Assembly: GCA_008107755.1 (NCBI GenBank)
Contig: VIRH01000058.1
Coordinates: 248,001-312,000 of the forward strand
Length of the DNA: 64,000 nt
Direction: 5' to 3'
Origin: Rhodobacterales bacterium
GTDB lineage: Bacteria > Pseudomonadota > Alphaproteobacteria > Rhizobiales > Stappiaceae
A model generated the notes under the pieces. The model was not told where the DNA came from and did not search any database. It worked only from the letters and a program-made list of their open reading frames with translations. Positions 8,001-15,927 of the stretch are shown here, piece by piece. The position numbers and the translations under genes are program-made. Numbering within the stretch: position 1 is the first letter of the stretch; the number at the start of each line of letters is the position of its first letter.

Positions 8001-8582
8001 TTGGTCACCAATCAGCCGTTCTCGATTATCATGACGGGAACAGGTGTGGTCGCGCTGGCCGGTATCGTCGTGAACAACGCAATCGTTCTCATCGATACCT
8101 ATAACAGGTTCCTCGAAGACGGTCTGGAGCCGCTGGACGCGATCCTGAAGACGTCGGCGCAACGTATCCGGCCAATCCTGCTGACAACCATCACGACCAT
8201 CGCGGGCCTTATCCCGATGGCGACGATGATCAACTTCGATTTCTTCAATCAGGTGATCACCTTCGGCGGAATTACCGCCGTGTGGTGGGTGCAGCTTGCC
8301 ACGGCGGTGATCTCGGGCCTGGCCTTCTCCACGATCCTGACGCTTCTGATGATACCGGTCATGCTGGCGCTTCCGAGTGTCTGGATGAAATCGTTCAGTG
8401 GTGTCGCTGCGCGGTTCGGCGGTCGGTCAAGGGCACCTGCCGACGCTGAAGCGCGGCAGGATGATGGCGACGATGGTTCGCAAAAGGACCAAGAGCGCCC
8501 GGCAGCTGCCGTCGTCAACATGCCCAAGCCGAAGAAGCCCAGGAAGCATCCACGGGACGAAGTGCCTCACGCCGCCGAATAA
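5016..8582 (+). CDS. RND-family efflux pump permease with extra membrane segments
   Basis: Encodes about 1188 residues, longer than the usual ~1030-1050. The RND order is clear: TM1 (KTVFVLMLALIAAGFVTYVS), first periplasmic loop, TM2-6 (including GLRSALLVGLSIPTSFMVGF and VGLLVDGAIVMTEYADRK), second loop, and TM8-12 (including TGTGVVALAGIVVNNAIVL). Between TM6 and TM7 (about residues 490-560) there are at least two added hydrophobic stretches, LVLALTFGLIVGLGVAV and IGLGVGLFFLVTYL, then a charged linker rich in Arg and Glu. In TM4 the AcrB Asp-Asp pair reads Asp-Gly, and the TM10 Lys is replaced (VVNNAIV). The C-terminal tail is Lys/Arg/Asp-rich. GAAGGG precedes the ATG, four bases after the adaptor gene. 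Substrate unknown. Confidence 0.92.
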   Translation: MIDMLEGILRRPKTVFVLMLALIAAGFVTYVSIPKEASPDIDLPIFYVSIVQQGISPEDAERLLVRPMETELRGLDGLKELTAVASESHAGIVLEFDISFNKDEALADVRDKVDQAKAKLPEEAEEPTITEMNFALAPTMFIALSGNVPERTLYQHARRLKDEVEAVDTVRSADLTGHREELLEVLIDSQKLESYAITQQELLNALQQNNQLVPAGFLDSGKGRFNVKVPGLVENIQDVYSLPLKQSGEGVVTLGDVAEIRRTFKDASSYTRVNGSPAISLQVVKRIGTNIIENNTAVREVVEEATKDWPSTIHVDLMLDQSNNIFEVLGSLQSSILTAIFLVMILVLAALGLRSALLVGLSIPTSFMVGFLILGGSGYTVNNMVMFGLVLTVGLLVDGAIVMTEYADRKIQEGMEDREAYIRAAKLMFWPIVSSTATTLVAFLPMLMWPGVAGEFMSYLPIMVIIVLTASLFTAMIFLPVTGGILAAVFHWISRHATLVLALTFGLIVGLGVAVGPFLDFAVGGAVPPWVSSIKIGLGVGLFFLVTYLCRKFLSPFILWSQARAARRAEQEREEAAALSGTEAFDIKKVSGFTGAYVRLLKLFAGSPMGNIAAIVLLLGSCAVIMGAFMASPTGVQFFIEEEPEQAVVLVSGRGNMSSAEARDLVVKVEDEIMQVPGIENVITNAYIPGGSSGGPSVGDVQDKPADVMGEINIELADFCCRRVAKEIFADIRQATADIPGIKVETRKIEGGPPTGKDIQLEVRSTNYDEMVAAVARIRQHIDADEALIDQEDDRPLPGIEWQISIDRQQAGRYQAGIASVGNMVQLVTNGVLIGTYRPDDSEDEVDIRVRLPEGERSIDRFDQLRLQTELGLIPMANFVSREPAQKVSEVIRRDGLYSMFVKATVNPESGSNPVEQVNKLQTWLDGQEWPADVYLKFRGADEDQQESFEFLLKAMIASLFLMFLILLTQFNSFYQTILTLSTVVMSVFGVLLGMLVTNQPFSIIMTGTGVVALAGIVVNNAIVLIDTYNRFLEDGLEPLDAILKTSAQRIRPILLTTITTIAGLIPMATMINFDFFNQVITFGGITAVWWVQLATAVISGLAFSTILTLLMIPVMLALPSVWMKSFSGVAARFGGRSRAPADAEARQDDGDDGSQKDQERPAAAVVNMPKPKKPRKHPRDEVPHAAE

Positions 8583-8612
8583 GGCCATGCCGTTTTGAGA
8601 TGAATGAGAGAA

Positions 8613-8638
8613 AGCCGCCGGAAATCCGGCGGCTTTTC
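8613..8638 (+). terminator. Rho-independent terminator of the RND operon
   Basis: GCCGCCGGA (8614-8622), loop AA and TCCGGCGGC (8625-8633) form a 9-bp stem followed by TTTTCATTTTC, 31 bases after the RND stop codon. Confidence 0.9.
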
Positions 8639-8703
8639 ATTTTCGTTTTCAGGAACGTGTCAGAAGGGTTTCAAACAGGCGGCTTGCAACGCCGTCCAGA
8701 AGC

Positions 8704-8730
8704 CATATAGTTGCTTTGTACAACTATATG
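8704..8730. promoter_or_regulatory. Perfect palindrome at the start of the MarR-GNAT gene
   Basis: CATATAGTTG (8704-8713) and CAACTATATG (8721-8730) are perfect 10-bp inverted arms around the 7-base spacer CTTTGTA. The right arm ends in an in-frame ATG, 10 bases before the preferred start codon. Size and AT-rich arms fit a MarR-type operator, so autorepression is likely but inferred. Confidence 0.7.
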
Positions 8731-8739
8731 GATTTTCCA

Positions 8740-9699
8740 ATGTCTCCCTCTCCCAACCTCGTCACCGACATTCGCGCCGCCTCCCGAAAGCTGGTGCGGG
8801 AATTCGGCTTTCTGGACAAGACCATCGCCGGGACGAACCTCTCTGGCTCCGGTGTGCATGCAATCATGGAAATCGGCCTCCACCCCGGCATCACGGCCAA
8901 GGAACTGGCCGGCCGGCTGAAGCTTGAAAAGTCGACGGTGAGCCGTCTTCTGAAGGCACTGGAAGCACGCGGAGATATCCGCCAGACCCGCTCGAAAACA
9001 GACGGTCGCGTGTTCGGGCTGTCGCTGACGGACACGGGTCGGGCCACCTTCGCCAAGGTCGATGCCTTCGGCAACGACCAGGCCCGGCGAGCACTTTCCG
9101 TGATCGAAGGCAACAAGGCAAAGACGATTGCCGACTCGCTTGCCGCCTATGCGGACGCACTTGCAGGGTCCGTTGATAGCCGCGAGCAGGTACAGCAGCC
9201 CTTTGACATCGTCGAGGGCTATCAAACCGGAATGATCGGGGACATCGCGGCGATGCACGGACGCACCCATGGCCGCATCGTCGGCGCAGGACCGACGTTC
9301 GAAAGCGTGGTAGCTCGGGGAATGGCCGAGTTCATGCCCCGTGTCGGCAATCCGGTCAACAATTCCTGGAGCGTCCTGGAAAACGGACAGGTCATCGGAT
9401 CGATCAGCATAGACGGAGAGGACCTCGGCGAGAATATCGCCCATCTGCGCTGGTTCATCCTGTCCAAAAAGCTGCGGGGCAAGGGCCTCGGCCGCATATT
9501 GCTGACGAAGGCCCTAGACCATTGCGACAGGCTCGGGCTCGACGAGATCCACCTCTGGACCTTGAAAGGGCTGGACGCGGCGCGGGCGCTTTATGAAAAG
9601 AACGGTTTTGTCCTTGCCGACGAATATGTCGGCGACCAATGGGGCAAAGCGGTCACGGAACAGATGTTCATCCGCAAGCGGCCTTCTCGTTCCAACTGA
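8740..9699 (+). CDS. MarR-type regulator fused to GNAT acetyltransferase
   Basis: Encodes about 319 residues in two domains. Residues ~1-145 are a MarR winged helix (ITAKELAGRLKLEKSTVSRL, then a DGRVFGLSLTDTGR wing). Residues ~155-315 are a GNAT acyltransferase with FILSKKLRGKGLGRILL, the acetyl-CoA-binding R/Q-x-x-G-x-G/A loop, and ALYEKNGFVLADE. Such MarR-GNAT fusions are known in bacteria; the acetyl acceptor is unknown. The start is uncertain: ATG 8740 gives the family-like MSPSPNLVTDIRAASRKLV, while ATG 8728 lies inside the palindrome. Neither has a strong Shine-Dalgarno sequence, so translation from a very short leader is possible. It is a single-gene unit after the RND terminator. Confidence 0.88.
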   Translation: MSPSPNLVTDIRAASRKLVREFGFLDKTIAGTNLSGSGVHAIMEIGLHPGITAKELAGRLKLEKSTVSRLLKALEARGDIRQTRSKTDGRVFGLSLTDTGRATFAKVDAFGNDQARRALSVIEGNKAKTIADSLAAYADALAGSVDSREQVQQPFDIVEGYQTGMIGDIAAMHGRTHGRIVGAGPTFESVVARGMAEFMPRVGNPVNNSWSVLENGQVIGSISIDGEDLGENIAHLRWFILSKKLRGKGLGRILLTKALDHCDRLGLDEIHLWTLKGLDAARALYEKNGFVLADEYVGDQWGKAVTEQMFIRKRPSRSN

Positions 9700-9710
9700 G
9701 CACTATGTCT

Positions 9711-9817
9711 CCCTCATCCTGCGGAAGCGCTAATGCGCTGTCTCGAAGGTAAGCCAATTGCTTCGGACAAGCCGCAGATCCGTCGAGACGAACCTTACAG
9801 TCCTCCTCAGGATGAGG
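9711..9817. repeat. Palindromic intergenic repeat of the alphaproteobacterial CCTCATCCTGAGGA type
   Basis: CCTCATCCTG (9712-9721) and CAGGATGAGG (9808-9817) are perfect inverted arms. Inside are GTCTCG (9740-9745) pairing with CGAGAC (9784-9789) and the small stem GCGC-TAAT-GCGC (9727-9738). The CCTCATCCTG...GCGC...GTCTCGAAGG wording resembles a dispersed element I know from many Hyphomicrobiales genomes; this copy looks degenerate in the middle. It fills the gap between the converging MarR-GNAT and SDR genes. Confidence 0.6.
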
Positions 9818-9843
9818 TTCTTTTGCCGGACCACCGCACGCCC

Positions 9844-10593
9844 TCATGCCTTGGTAATGGAATTGCCGCCGTCGCACAGCATGGCGGAGCCGGTGACGAA
9901 AGAAGCCGCGTCGGACAGGAGAAAGGCGGCTGCTTCGGCGATTTCTTTAGGGGCAGCCATACGCTTGAGAGCATGGAGACCTGCGACATAGTCGTGGAAG
10001 GCTATGTCGTCTCCGGCCATTTCCGTCCGCGTGCCGCCGGGAAGCAGCGCGTTGACCCGGATATTCTGCGGACCGTGCTCCACAGCGAGGACCTGGGTCA
10101 GCCCGATCAGGCCCGCCTTCGATGCGGCATAGACCGCCATTCCCGGCAGTCCGATGGTGTAACCGACGAAGGACGAGGTAAAGACAATCGATCCACCGCC
10201 GGAGGTCTTCATGGCCGGGATCTGGTATTTCGCCGCAAGGAAGGCACTTGTGAGATTGGTGTCGATGACCTTGTGCCAGTTCTCCAGGCTGAGGTCCGTG
10301 ACCGGCCCCATGTCCCCCACCGTTCCGGCATTGTTGAAAGCCCCGTCCAGGCCCCCGAAGGTTTGAAGGGCCACATCAACGGCAGCTTCGGAAAACGCGG
10401 GATCGGCAACATCCCCGGCGAAGACGGCGATGCGGTCAGCCGCATCCGGCAGAGAGGCCCTCACCTCTTCCAGCTTGTCCTTCCGGCGGGCGGTCAGAAC
10501 AAGATTTGCACCGCCTTCGGCGCACTTGCGCGCGGCCGCTTCCCCGATGCCGCTGCTGGCACCAGTGATCAGAATGGTTTTTCCGTGAAACAT
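9844..10593 (-). CDS. Short-chain dehydrogenase/reductase (SDR)
   Basis: Encodes about 249 residues, the normal length for a classical SDR. Seen: the NAD(P) Rossmann motif TGASSGIG near residue 10, then LVLTARRKDKLEEV, in which Arg after the second strand suggests NADPH preference. Also present are the NNAG motif (FNNAGTVGDMGP), the catalytic Ser in SIVFTSSFVG and the YAASK Tyr/Lys pair (AVYAASKAGLIGLT), plus NALLPGGTRTEM. All catalytic residues are therefore present. The ATG at 10593 has GGAG eight bases before it. It stands alone, converging on the MarR-GNAT gene, and its context gives no clue to the substrate. A glucose/ribitol-type or quinone-type SDR is equally possible. Confidence 0.9.
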   Translation of the reverse strand: MFHGKTILITGASSGIGEAAARKCAEGGANLVLTARRKDKLEEVRASLPDAADRIAVFAGDVADPAFSEAAVDVALQTFGGLDGAFNNAGTVGDMGPVTDLSLENWHKVIDTNLTSAFLAAKYQIPAMKTSGGGSIVFTSSFVGYTIGLPGMAVYAASKAGLIGLTQVLAVEHGPQNIRVNALLPGGTRTEMAGDDIAFHDYVAGLHALKRMAAPKEIAEAAAFLLSDAASFVTGSAMLCDGGNSITKA

Positions 10594-10684
10594 CGAAAGG
10601 CTCCTCAAATGATCGAGGACACCTGATTGAACCGGAAAACGGCCGGCTGAAACCCGGTTTGCGAGATGTCAGCCGGATTGCGGA

Positions 10685-11551
10685 TCAGCTGCCGTGATCC
10701 ATGTCCCGGTCACTCGCGATGTTGTCGAGGTCTGTATCGTCATCATCGTCATCCCCTTCAAGAACCTGGGACGCGTCGGCGTGGACGAGTTTCCGGTGCG
10801 CGTGCCAGGAAAAGGGTATGGTGAGGAGATAGAGCACGGTGCCGCCCGCGAGCATTCGGAACGGATAGCTGACGGTCAGGGCAACGATCAGCACCGCAAA
10901 GACGAACAGCGGCAGAACGTAATCCCGGCGCACCCTCGTCCCGAGCGTCTTGCCGGAATATGTCGGCAGCCGGCTGATCAGCAGGAAGGCGATTGCGATC
11001 GTATAGAGCGCGACGAAGGCTTCGTCGGCGAACCAGCGCGGAAAGAGACCCAGAAAATCGAGATAAAGCGGCAGCAGAACCGCGAGCGCGCCGGCTGGCG
11101 CCGGGACACCGGTGAAAAACCTGGACGCCCAGGCCGGCTTGTCCGGATTGTCGAGTGCGACGTTGAATCTCGCAAGGCGCAGGGCAGCAGAGATGGCGAA
11201 GATAAGAGCTGCAATCCAGCCGAGATTGCCGCCTTCCTTCAGGATCCAGAGATAAAGCATCAGCGCCGGTGTGACACCGAAATTGACAAAGTCGGACAGC
11301 GAATCCAGTTCCGCACCGAACCGGGATGTGCCTTTCATCATCCGCGCGACGCGGCCATCGAGACCATCAAGCACAGCTGCGACGAGAATTGCCCCGACCG
11401 CAAACTCCCAGCGCCCCTCGAAGGCCATGCGGACGGCTGTCAGCCCCGAGCAGAGCGCAAGCAGCGTCACCATGTTCGGGATGATCATGCGCAAGGGCAC
11501 CCTGCGAAAACGCGGGGGACGGCGCAGCTTGGATTCCGATTCGTCCGTCAT
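10685..11551 (-). CDS. pssA: CDP-diacylglycerol-serine O-phosphatidyltransferase
   Basis: Encodes about 288 residues of the membrane CDP-alcohol phosphatidyltransferase family, making phosphatidylserine from CDP-diacylglycerol and serine. The signature D-G-x2-A-R-x(n)-G-x3-D-x3-D is complete: LDGLDGRVARMMKGTSRFG followed by AELDSLSD. Six to eight hydrophobic segments follow an N-terminal RRVPLRMIIPNMVTLLALC. The C-terminus is a run of Asp residues (GDDDDDD) and an acidic tail, probably cytoplasmic. It directly follows psd (16 bases after its stop), the standard order for phosphatidylethanolamine synthesis in alphaproteobacteria. Start ATG 11551 is used; a GTG at 11578 would overlap psd and add nine residues. 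Confidence 0.95.
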   Translation of the reverse strand: MTDESESKLRRPPRFRRVPLRMIIPNMVTLLALCSGLTAVRMAFEGRWEFAVGAILVAAVLDGLDGRVARMMKGTSRFGAELDSLSDFVNFGVTPALMLYLWILKEGGNLGWIAALIFAISAALRLARFNVALDNPDKPAWASRFFTGVPAPAGALAVLLPLYLDFLGLFPRWFADEAFVALYTIAIAFLLISRLPTYSGKTLGTRVRRDYVLPLFVFAVLIVALTVSYPFRMLAGGTVLYLLTIPFSWHAHRKLVHADASQVLEGDDDDDDTDLDNIASDRDMDHGS

Positions 11552-11567
11552 GGCGCGATGATGCTTC

Positions 11568-12272
11568 CTAGCTGACACGGGTCAGGGGTTGAGCGGCGGG
11601 CTGGTCGCCCTTGAGATCCGCCAGAATGGTTTCGCCGGCAATCATGGTCTGCCCAACTGCCACCCTTGGCGTCGTGCCGGCGGGAAAATAGATGTCGAGC
11701 CGCGAGCCGAAACGGATCAGGCCGAAGCGATCGCCCGTCGAAATGGTCTCGCCTTCACGCACGAAGCAGACGATGCGTCGCGCAACGAGCCCTGCGATCT
11801 GGACGACACCGATCTGGGTGTCGGCTGTCTCGATCACCAGGCCATTGCGCTCATTGTCCTCGCTGGCCTTGTCCAGCTCCGCATTCAGGAACTTGCCGGC
11901 CCTGTAGGCTATGCGCACGATCCGCCCGCCGATCGGGGCGCGGTTCACGTGGCAGTTGAACACGTTCATGAAGACCGAGACGCGCATCAGCGGTTCGGTC
12001 CCGAGGTCCAGCTCCACCGGCGGTCGCACAAGGCCGACCTGACTGACGATGCCATCGGCGGGAGAGACGACAAGACCGTCCCCCACGGGTGTCACCCTCT
12101 TGGGATCGCGGAAGAAATAGCAGACCCAGCCGGTGAAGATGAGGCCGATCCAGAACAATGGATCGACGAACCAGCCGACCACAAGGGTCGCGACAAGCGC
12201 GATGGCGATGAACGGCCAGCCTTCCCGGTGGATCGGAACCATGGCTTTGGAAATGGAATCAACTATCGACAT
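11568..12272 (-). CDS. psd: Phosphatidylserine decarboxylase proenzyme
   Basis: Encodes about 234 residues, the short class of Psd. It decarboxylates phosphatidylserine to phosphatidylethanolamine at the inner membrane. Seen: an N-terminal hydrophobic hairpin ([17 protein letters not shown] and [14 protein letters not shown]), [34 protein letters not shown], and near the C-terminus [11 protein letters not shown]. In the last, the Gly-Ser bond (L/F-G-S) is the site of autocleavage that makes the pyruvoyl group. ATG 12272 has GGAAAG upstream; a start at 12287 is also in frame. It is the first gene of the psd-pssA pair. Confidence 0.95.
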   Translation of the reverse strand: MSIVDSISKAMVPIHREGWPFIAIALVATLVVGWFVDPLFWIGLIFTGWVCYFFRDPKRVTPVGDGLVVSPADGIVSQVGLVRPPVELDLGTEPLMRVSVFMNVFNCHVNRAPIGGRIVRIAYRAGKFLNAELDKASEDNERNGLVIETADTQIGVVQIAGLVARRIVCFVREGETISTGDRFGLIRFGSRLDIYFPAGTTPRVAVGQTMIAGETILADLKGDQPAAQPLTRVS

Positions 12273-12687
12273 CAACACTTTCCGCATTCGCTTCGGCGCT
12301 TTCGCCCAAAGGGGCCGTGCTTCCGGCCATCGCCGAAGACATGCACAGTTACGCCTGTTTCTACGTTCCGCTTCTAGAGGCTTTTAGGGCTGTTGAGAAC
12401 CGGTTTAGCCGCTTTCGGTCAGAATTCCGCCTGCCTCTCAACAGACAAACACCTTGATCGCGTCTTACGACGCTTCAAGGATAAACGCGCGAAAGCCGTT
12501 GTTGTGCCATTGATCATGCTCATTCGTAGAAGAGTTGGTTCCCGGTCCCATGATGACCAAGCCCTTCTCCGAGCCACCGGGGCATCTGTTATCCTCGTTT
12601 CGAACCGCAAGTCAGCGGCTTGCACCTGAACGCGACTGTCCCGGCTGAAGACTTCTCCGGCAGGTTCGGTGGCGATGCCTGCCTTTG
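12273..12687. other. Gene-poor stretch between psd and the LysR gene
   Basis: About 415 bases; overlapping frames on both strands show no start signal or recognisable motif. One hairpin is seen at 12452-12480: CCTTGA and GCGTC, loop TTAC, GACGC and TCAAGG. On the minus strand it is followed by TGTTTGTCTG, so it may end the LysR transcript. The psd promoter should lie near 12273-12350. Confidence 0.4.
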
Positions 12688-13629
12688 CTACTGGCCAACA
12701 GCCGTCTTCCGCGCCGCCGCGGCCGACCGGTAGTCCATTTCCCAATAAGCCGGACGACCGACCTTGGAAATCAGGAAATCGATAAAGACGGAGATCTTGG
12801 GGGGAACGAATTTCGCCGACGGATAGACAGCGTAGATGTTGCCCGTTCGTGCGATCGGATAGTCTTCCATCACCGCGACCAAGCGCCCGTCCCTCAGATC
12901 CTCCCAGATATGCGCCAGCGATTTGACCGTCAGCCCCAGACCATAAAGCGCGGCATCATAGGCAAAATCGCCGTTGTCGCCGGAGACCATCGGATCTTCG
13001 ATCTGCCAGGCGATTTCACCTTCGGGCCCGTTGAAATACCAGACCGGCATCGGGTCATAGCCAATGCAGTCGTGATTTCTCAAATCCTCCGGCGTGCGCG
13101 GCGCGCCCTTGCGCGAAAGATACTCGGGACTGGCACACAGGACGCGCGGGTTCTCGCCTATCTTGCGCATGAGAAGGCTGGAGTCGGGCATCGGGCCGCC
13201 GCGCACACCGACGTCGTACCCCTCCTCCATCAGATCGATGATCCGGTCGCTCATGTCTATCTCGATGCGAAGATCGGGGTAGAGCCTGCGGAACTCCGCG
13301 AGATGCGGAAGGATGTGCTTTCTGCCGAAGAAGACGTTGGAAGTTATCCGCAAGATGCCTCGAGGGGTCTCCTCGGCAGCGTCGATTATTTCCCTTGCCG
13401 TCTGCAACTCGCTGATCGCGGACGCCGCGTGGCGCAGGAAAACCTTGCCCGCCTCCGTCAACGACGTCCTTCGGGTCGTGCGGGCGAGCAACTGCGTCCC
13501 GAGATCCTTTTCCAGGGTCGTCAGTCGACTACTGGCTGCCGACGGCGACAACCCGAATTCCCTGCCAGCCGCAGACAGGCTGCCGAGTTCGGCCACTCGC
13601 TTGAAGAATTTCAGATCATCCAGACGCAT
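12688..13629 (-). CDS. LysR-family transcriptional regulator
   Basis: Encodes about 313 residues, normal for the family. The N-terminal winged helix is classic: MRLDDLKFFKRVAELGSLSA, LSPSAASSRLTTLEKDLGTQ, and LLARTTRRTSLTEAGKVFL. The C-terminal part is the two-lobed substrate-binding domain (GILRITSNVFFGRKHILPHL, GYDVGVRGGPMPDSSL). It resembles the subgroup in which regulator and target are often divergent. The neighbour across 96 bases on the plus strand is only a 62-residue hypothetical gene, so the target is not evident. The ATG at 13629 fits the family start; upstream residues to 13734 are in frame but atypical. Confidence 0.9.
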   Translation of the reverse strand: MRLDDLKFFKRVAELGSLSAAGREFGLSPSAASSRLTTLEKDLGTQLLARTTRRTSLTEAGKVFLRHAASAISELQTAREIIDAAEETPRGILRITSNVFFGRKHILPHLAEFRRLYPDLRIEIDMSDRIIDLMEEGYDVGVRGGPMPDSSLLMRKIGENPRVLCASPEYLSRKGAPRTPEDLRNHDCIGYDPMPVWYFNGPEGEIAWQIEDPMVSGDNGDFAYDAALYGLGLTVKSLAHIWEDLRDGRLVAVMEDYPIARTGNIYAVYPSAKFVPPKISVFIDFLISKVGRPAYWEMDYRSAAAARKTAVGQ

Positions 13630-13725
13630 TATTCGAAACTTTCGAAAGATGCCTTCGAGCCTACCCCAATTCTTCAAAAATTCATAACGTGCGACCTTGT
13701 GCTCCACAAACCGGAGACCACCGTC

Positions 13726-13914
13726 ATGATGCATACAGGCGACAAATACGAAGCCCGCGCCCGCGCGGAACGATACAGCGAACTGCGCCGCATCGCCGGG
13801 GCGATCATCGGACGGCTCGCCCCGGGAATTTCGTCGAAAAGTCCCGCTGGGTCCGTTTCAGCGGCGCTTGAGGCCGCAAACGACTGGCAGCGAAAAGAAG
13901 ACCACGCGGCCTGA
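13726..13914 (+). CDS. Small hypothetical protein (62 aa)
   Basis: Starts at ATG 13726 with CCGGAG nine bases upstream, divergent from the LysR gene, and ends 16 bases before the converging ABC exporter stop. The product is charged and probably helical (KYEARARAERYSELRRIAG), followed by IIGRLAPGISSKSPAG and a C-terminal AALEAANDWQRKEDHAA. There is no signal sequence, Cys or recognisable motif. The frame stays open far upstream only because it is antisense to the LysR gene. The Shine-Dalgarno site and compact divergent layout support it; no function can be proposed. Confidence 0.5.
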   Translation: MMHTGDKYEARARAERYSELRRIAGAIIGRLAPGISSKSPAGSVSAALEAANDWQRKEDHAA

Positions 13915-13929
13915 GGCCGACACATGCCC

Positions 13930-15888
13930 CTATTTGGGCGGCACGTAGTCGGCAGGCTTGCCACGTGTGACGATACCCATCTCGTCATTCTCGCGCGCAG
14001 CACGCAGCCGCTCTTCCGCCTCGTCGGCTTCGCGCTGACGCGCCCACATGGACGCATAGAGCCCGCCACTTTCCAGAAGCGTCGTATGGGTGCCCCGCTC
14101 GGCGATCTGGCCAGCCTCCAGAACGATGATCTGGTCCGCGTCGACCACGGTCGACAGCCGGTGCGCAATGACGAGCGTGGTCCGGTTCTGCGAAACTTCG
14201 TCCAGCGCCGACTGGATTTCCTGCTCCGTATGGGTGTCGAGCGCCGACGTTGCCTCGTCCAGTATCAGGATTGGAGGAGCCTTGAGGATCGTGCGGGCGA
14301 TGGCGACGCGTTGCTTCTCTCCGCCCGAGAGCTTCAGGCCCCGCTCGCCGACTTCCGAATTGAATCCCTGCGGCAGGTTCTCGATGAAATCGTGAATTTG
14401 CGCCATGCGGGCCGCCTCGCGAACTTCCTCGTCGCTCGCATCCGGTCTGCCATAGCGAATGTTGTAGGCAATCGTGTCGTTGAACAACACAGTGTCCTGA
14501 GGAACCATGCCGATGGAGTGGCGCACGCTTTCCTGCGTCACGTCGCGCACGTCCTGGCCGTCGATCTCGACCGCGCCGCCAGTCACATCGTAGAAGCGGA
14601 ACAAAAGCCGGGAAATCGTCGATTTTCCGGCGCCCGACGGTCCGACAATGGCGATTGTCTTTCCCGCTGGAACTTCGAAATCGATCCCCTTCAGGATAGG
14701 ACGCTCCGGGTCGTAGTGAAAGCGCACGTCCCGGAAGACGATCTTGCCCTCGACGGCCTTGAGCGGCTTTGCGTCCGCCTTGTCCTGGATTTCCTCCGGA
14801 ACGTTGAGGAGGTCGAACATTGCCTCGATATCCGCCAGCCCCTGACGGATTTCGCGGTATAGAAATCCGATGAAGTTGAGCGGAATGGAAATCTGCATCA
14901 GAAGCGCATTGATCAGCACGAAATCGCCGACGTTCTGTTCGCCCGCAAGAACGGCCCTTGCAGACAAGGCCATGCAGGCCGCCATGCCGATCCCCAGGAT
15001 CACCGCCTGACCGAAGTTCAGCCAGGAGAGCGAGGTCCATGTGCGCGTCGCCGCGCTTTCGTATTTGGCCATGGAGACGTCGAAGCGCTCGGCTTCCATC
15101 TTCTCATTGCCGAAATACTTGACCGTCTCGAAATTCAGAAGGCTGTCGATGGCCTTGGAGTTGGCGTCGGTGTCACTGTCGTTCATTTCGCGGCGGATGC
15201 CGATCCGCCAATTCGATGTTTTGATCGTGAACCAGACATAGGCCACGATCATCACCGCGACGATGATGACGTACACAAAGCCGAACTGGTACCAGATCAC
15301 CGCCGCCATGATGGCGAATTCCAGGATCGTCGGAATGCCGTTGAGAATGGTGAAGCGAACGATGGATTCGATCCCCTTCACCCCACGCTCGATCACGCGG
15401 CTGAGGCCGCCGGTCCTGCGGGCAAGATGAAAGCGGAGTGACAACTGGTGCAGGTGGCGGAAGGTCAGCATGGCAAGCTGACGGACCGCATGCTGTCCGA
15501 CCCGGGCAAACAGGGCGTCGCGCAACTGGTTGAAGGCGACCGCCAGAACCCGGGCGACATTGTAGGCGAGCACCAGCATGACAGGCGCGACGATAAAGGC
15601 CGGAAGACCGTTGTCCTCGCCGGTCAGAGCATCGGTCGCCCAGGCGAAGAAATACGGCGAGAGAACCGTCACGATCTTGGCGATGACGAGGGTGAAGATC
15701 GCAAGCAGCACGCGCTGCTTCAGGTCCGGCCTGTCGGACGGCCAGATATAAGGCCACAGGTTTGCCAGGGTCTGCAGGGTCGAGCCTTCTTCGGCACTAA
15801 CCGCTTTGCCCCCGTTCCCCGGATTTGAATGGCTGCCGTTGGCCGCGCTTTTTTTCTTTTGCGGCGAAGTAGCTGTTTGATCGGTCAC
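13930..15888 (-). CDS. Atm1-type ABC transporter, fused permease and ATPase
   Basis: Encodes about 652 residues: a polar N-terminal tail (~40), a six-helix ABC exporter membrane domain (about 55-350) and a C-terminal ATPase. Seen: Walker A GPSGAGKST, Q-loop GMVPQDTVLFNDT, signature LSGGEKQRVAIART, Walker B ILILDEATSALD and the H-loop IAHRLST. The membrane domain has FAWATDAL, LARRTGGLSRVIERG and FGQAVILGIGMAA, typical of the Atm1/ABCB7 group. Structurally studied bacterial members export glutathione-linked metals such as mercury. It starts 40 bases after the stop of a Cys-rich ArsR regulator in the same direction, suggesting metal-regulated expression. A homodimer is expected. Confidence 0.93.
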   Translation of the reverse strand: MTDQTATSPQKKKSAANGSHSNPGNGGKAVSAEEGSTLQTLANLWPYIWPSDRPDLKQRVLLAIFTLVIAKIVTVLSPYFFAWATDALTGEDNGLPAFIVAPVMLVLAYNVARVLAVAFNQLRDALFARVGQHAVRQLAMLTFRHLHQLSLRFHLARRTGGLSRVIERGVKGIESIVRFTILNGIPTILEFAIMAAVIWYQFGFVYVIIVAVMIVAYVWFTIKTSNWRIGIRREMNDSDTDANSKAIDSLLNFETVKYFGNEKMEAERFDVSMAKYESAATRTWTSLSWLNFGQAVILGIGMAACMALSARAVLAGEQNVGDFVLINALLMQISIPLNFIGFLYREIRQGLADIEAMFDLLNVPEEIQDKADAKPLKAVEGKIVFRDVRFHYDPERPILKGIDFEVPAGKTIAIVGPSGAGKSTISRLLFRFYDVTGGAVEIDGQDVRDVTQESVRHSIGMVPQDTVLFNDTIAYNIRYGRPDASDEEVREAARMAQIHDFIENLPQGFNSEVGERGLKLSGGEKQRVAIARTILKAPPILILDEATSALDTHTEQEIQSALDEVSQNRTTLVIAHRLSTVVDADQIIVLEAGQIAERGTHTTLLESGGLYASMWARQREADEAEERLRAARENDEMGIVTRGKPADYVPPK

Positions 15889-15927
15889 GTTGTTCTCCGG
15901 ACCACACTCAGGCGGCCCTTGTTATTG

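Noticed and set aside
12393-12745. Frames on both strands in the psd-LysR gap.
   Set aside because: They overlap each other and the 3' end of the LysR gene, with no start signals and no recognisable motif.
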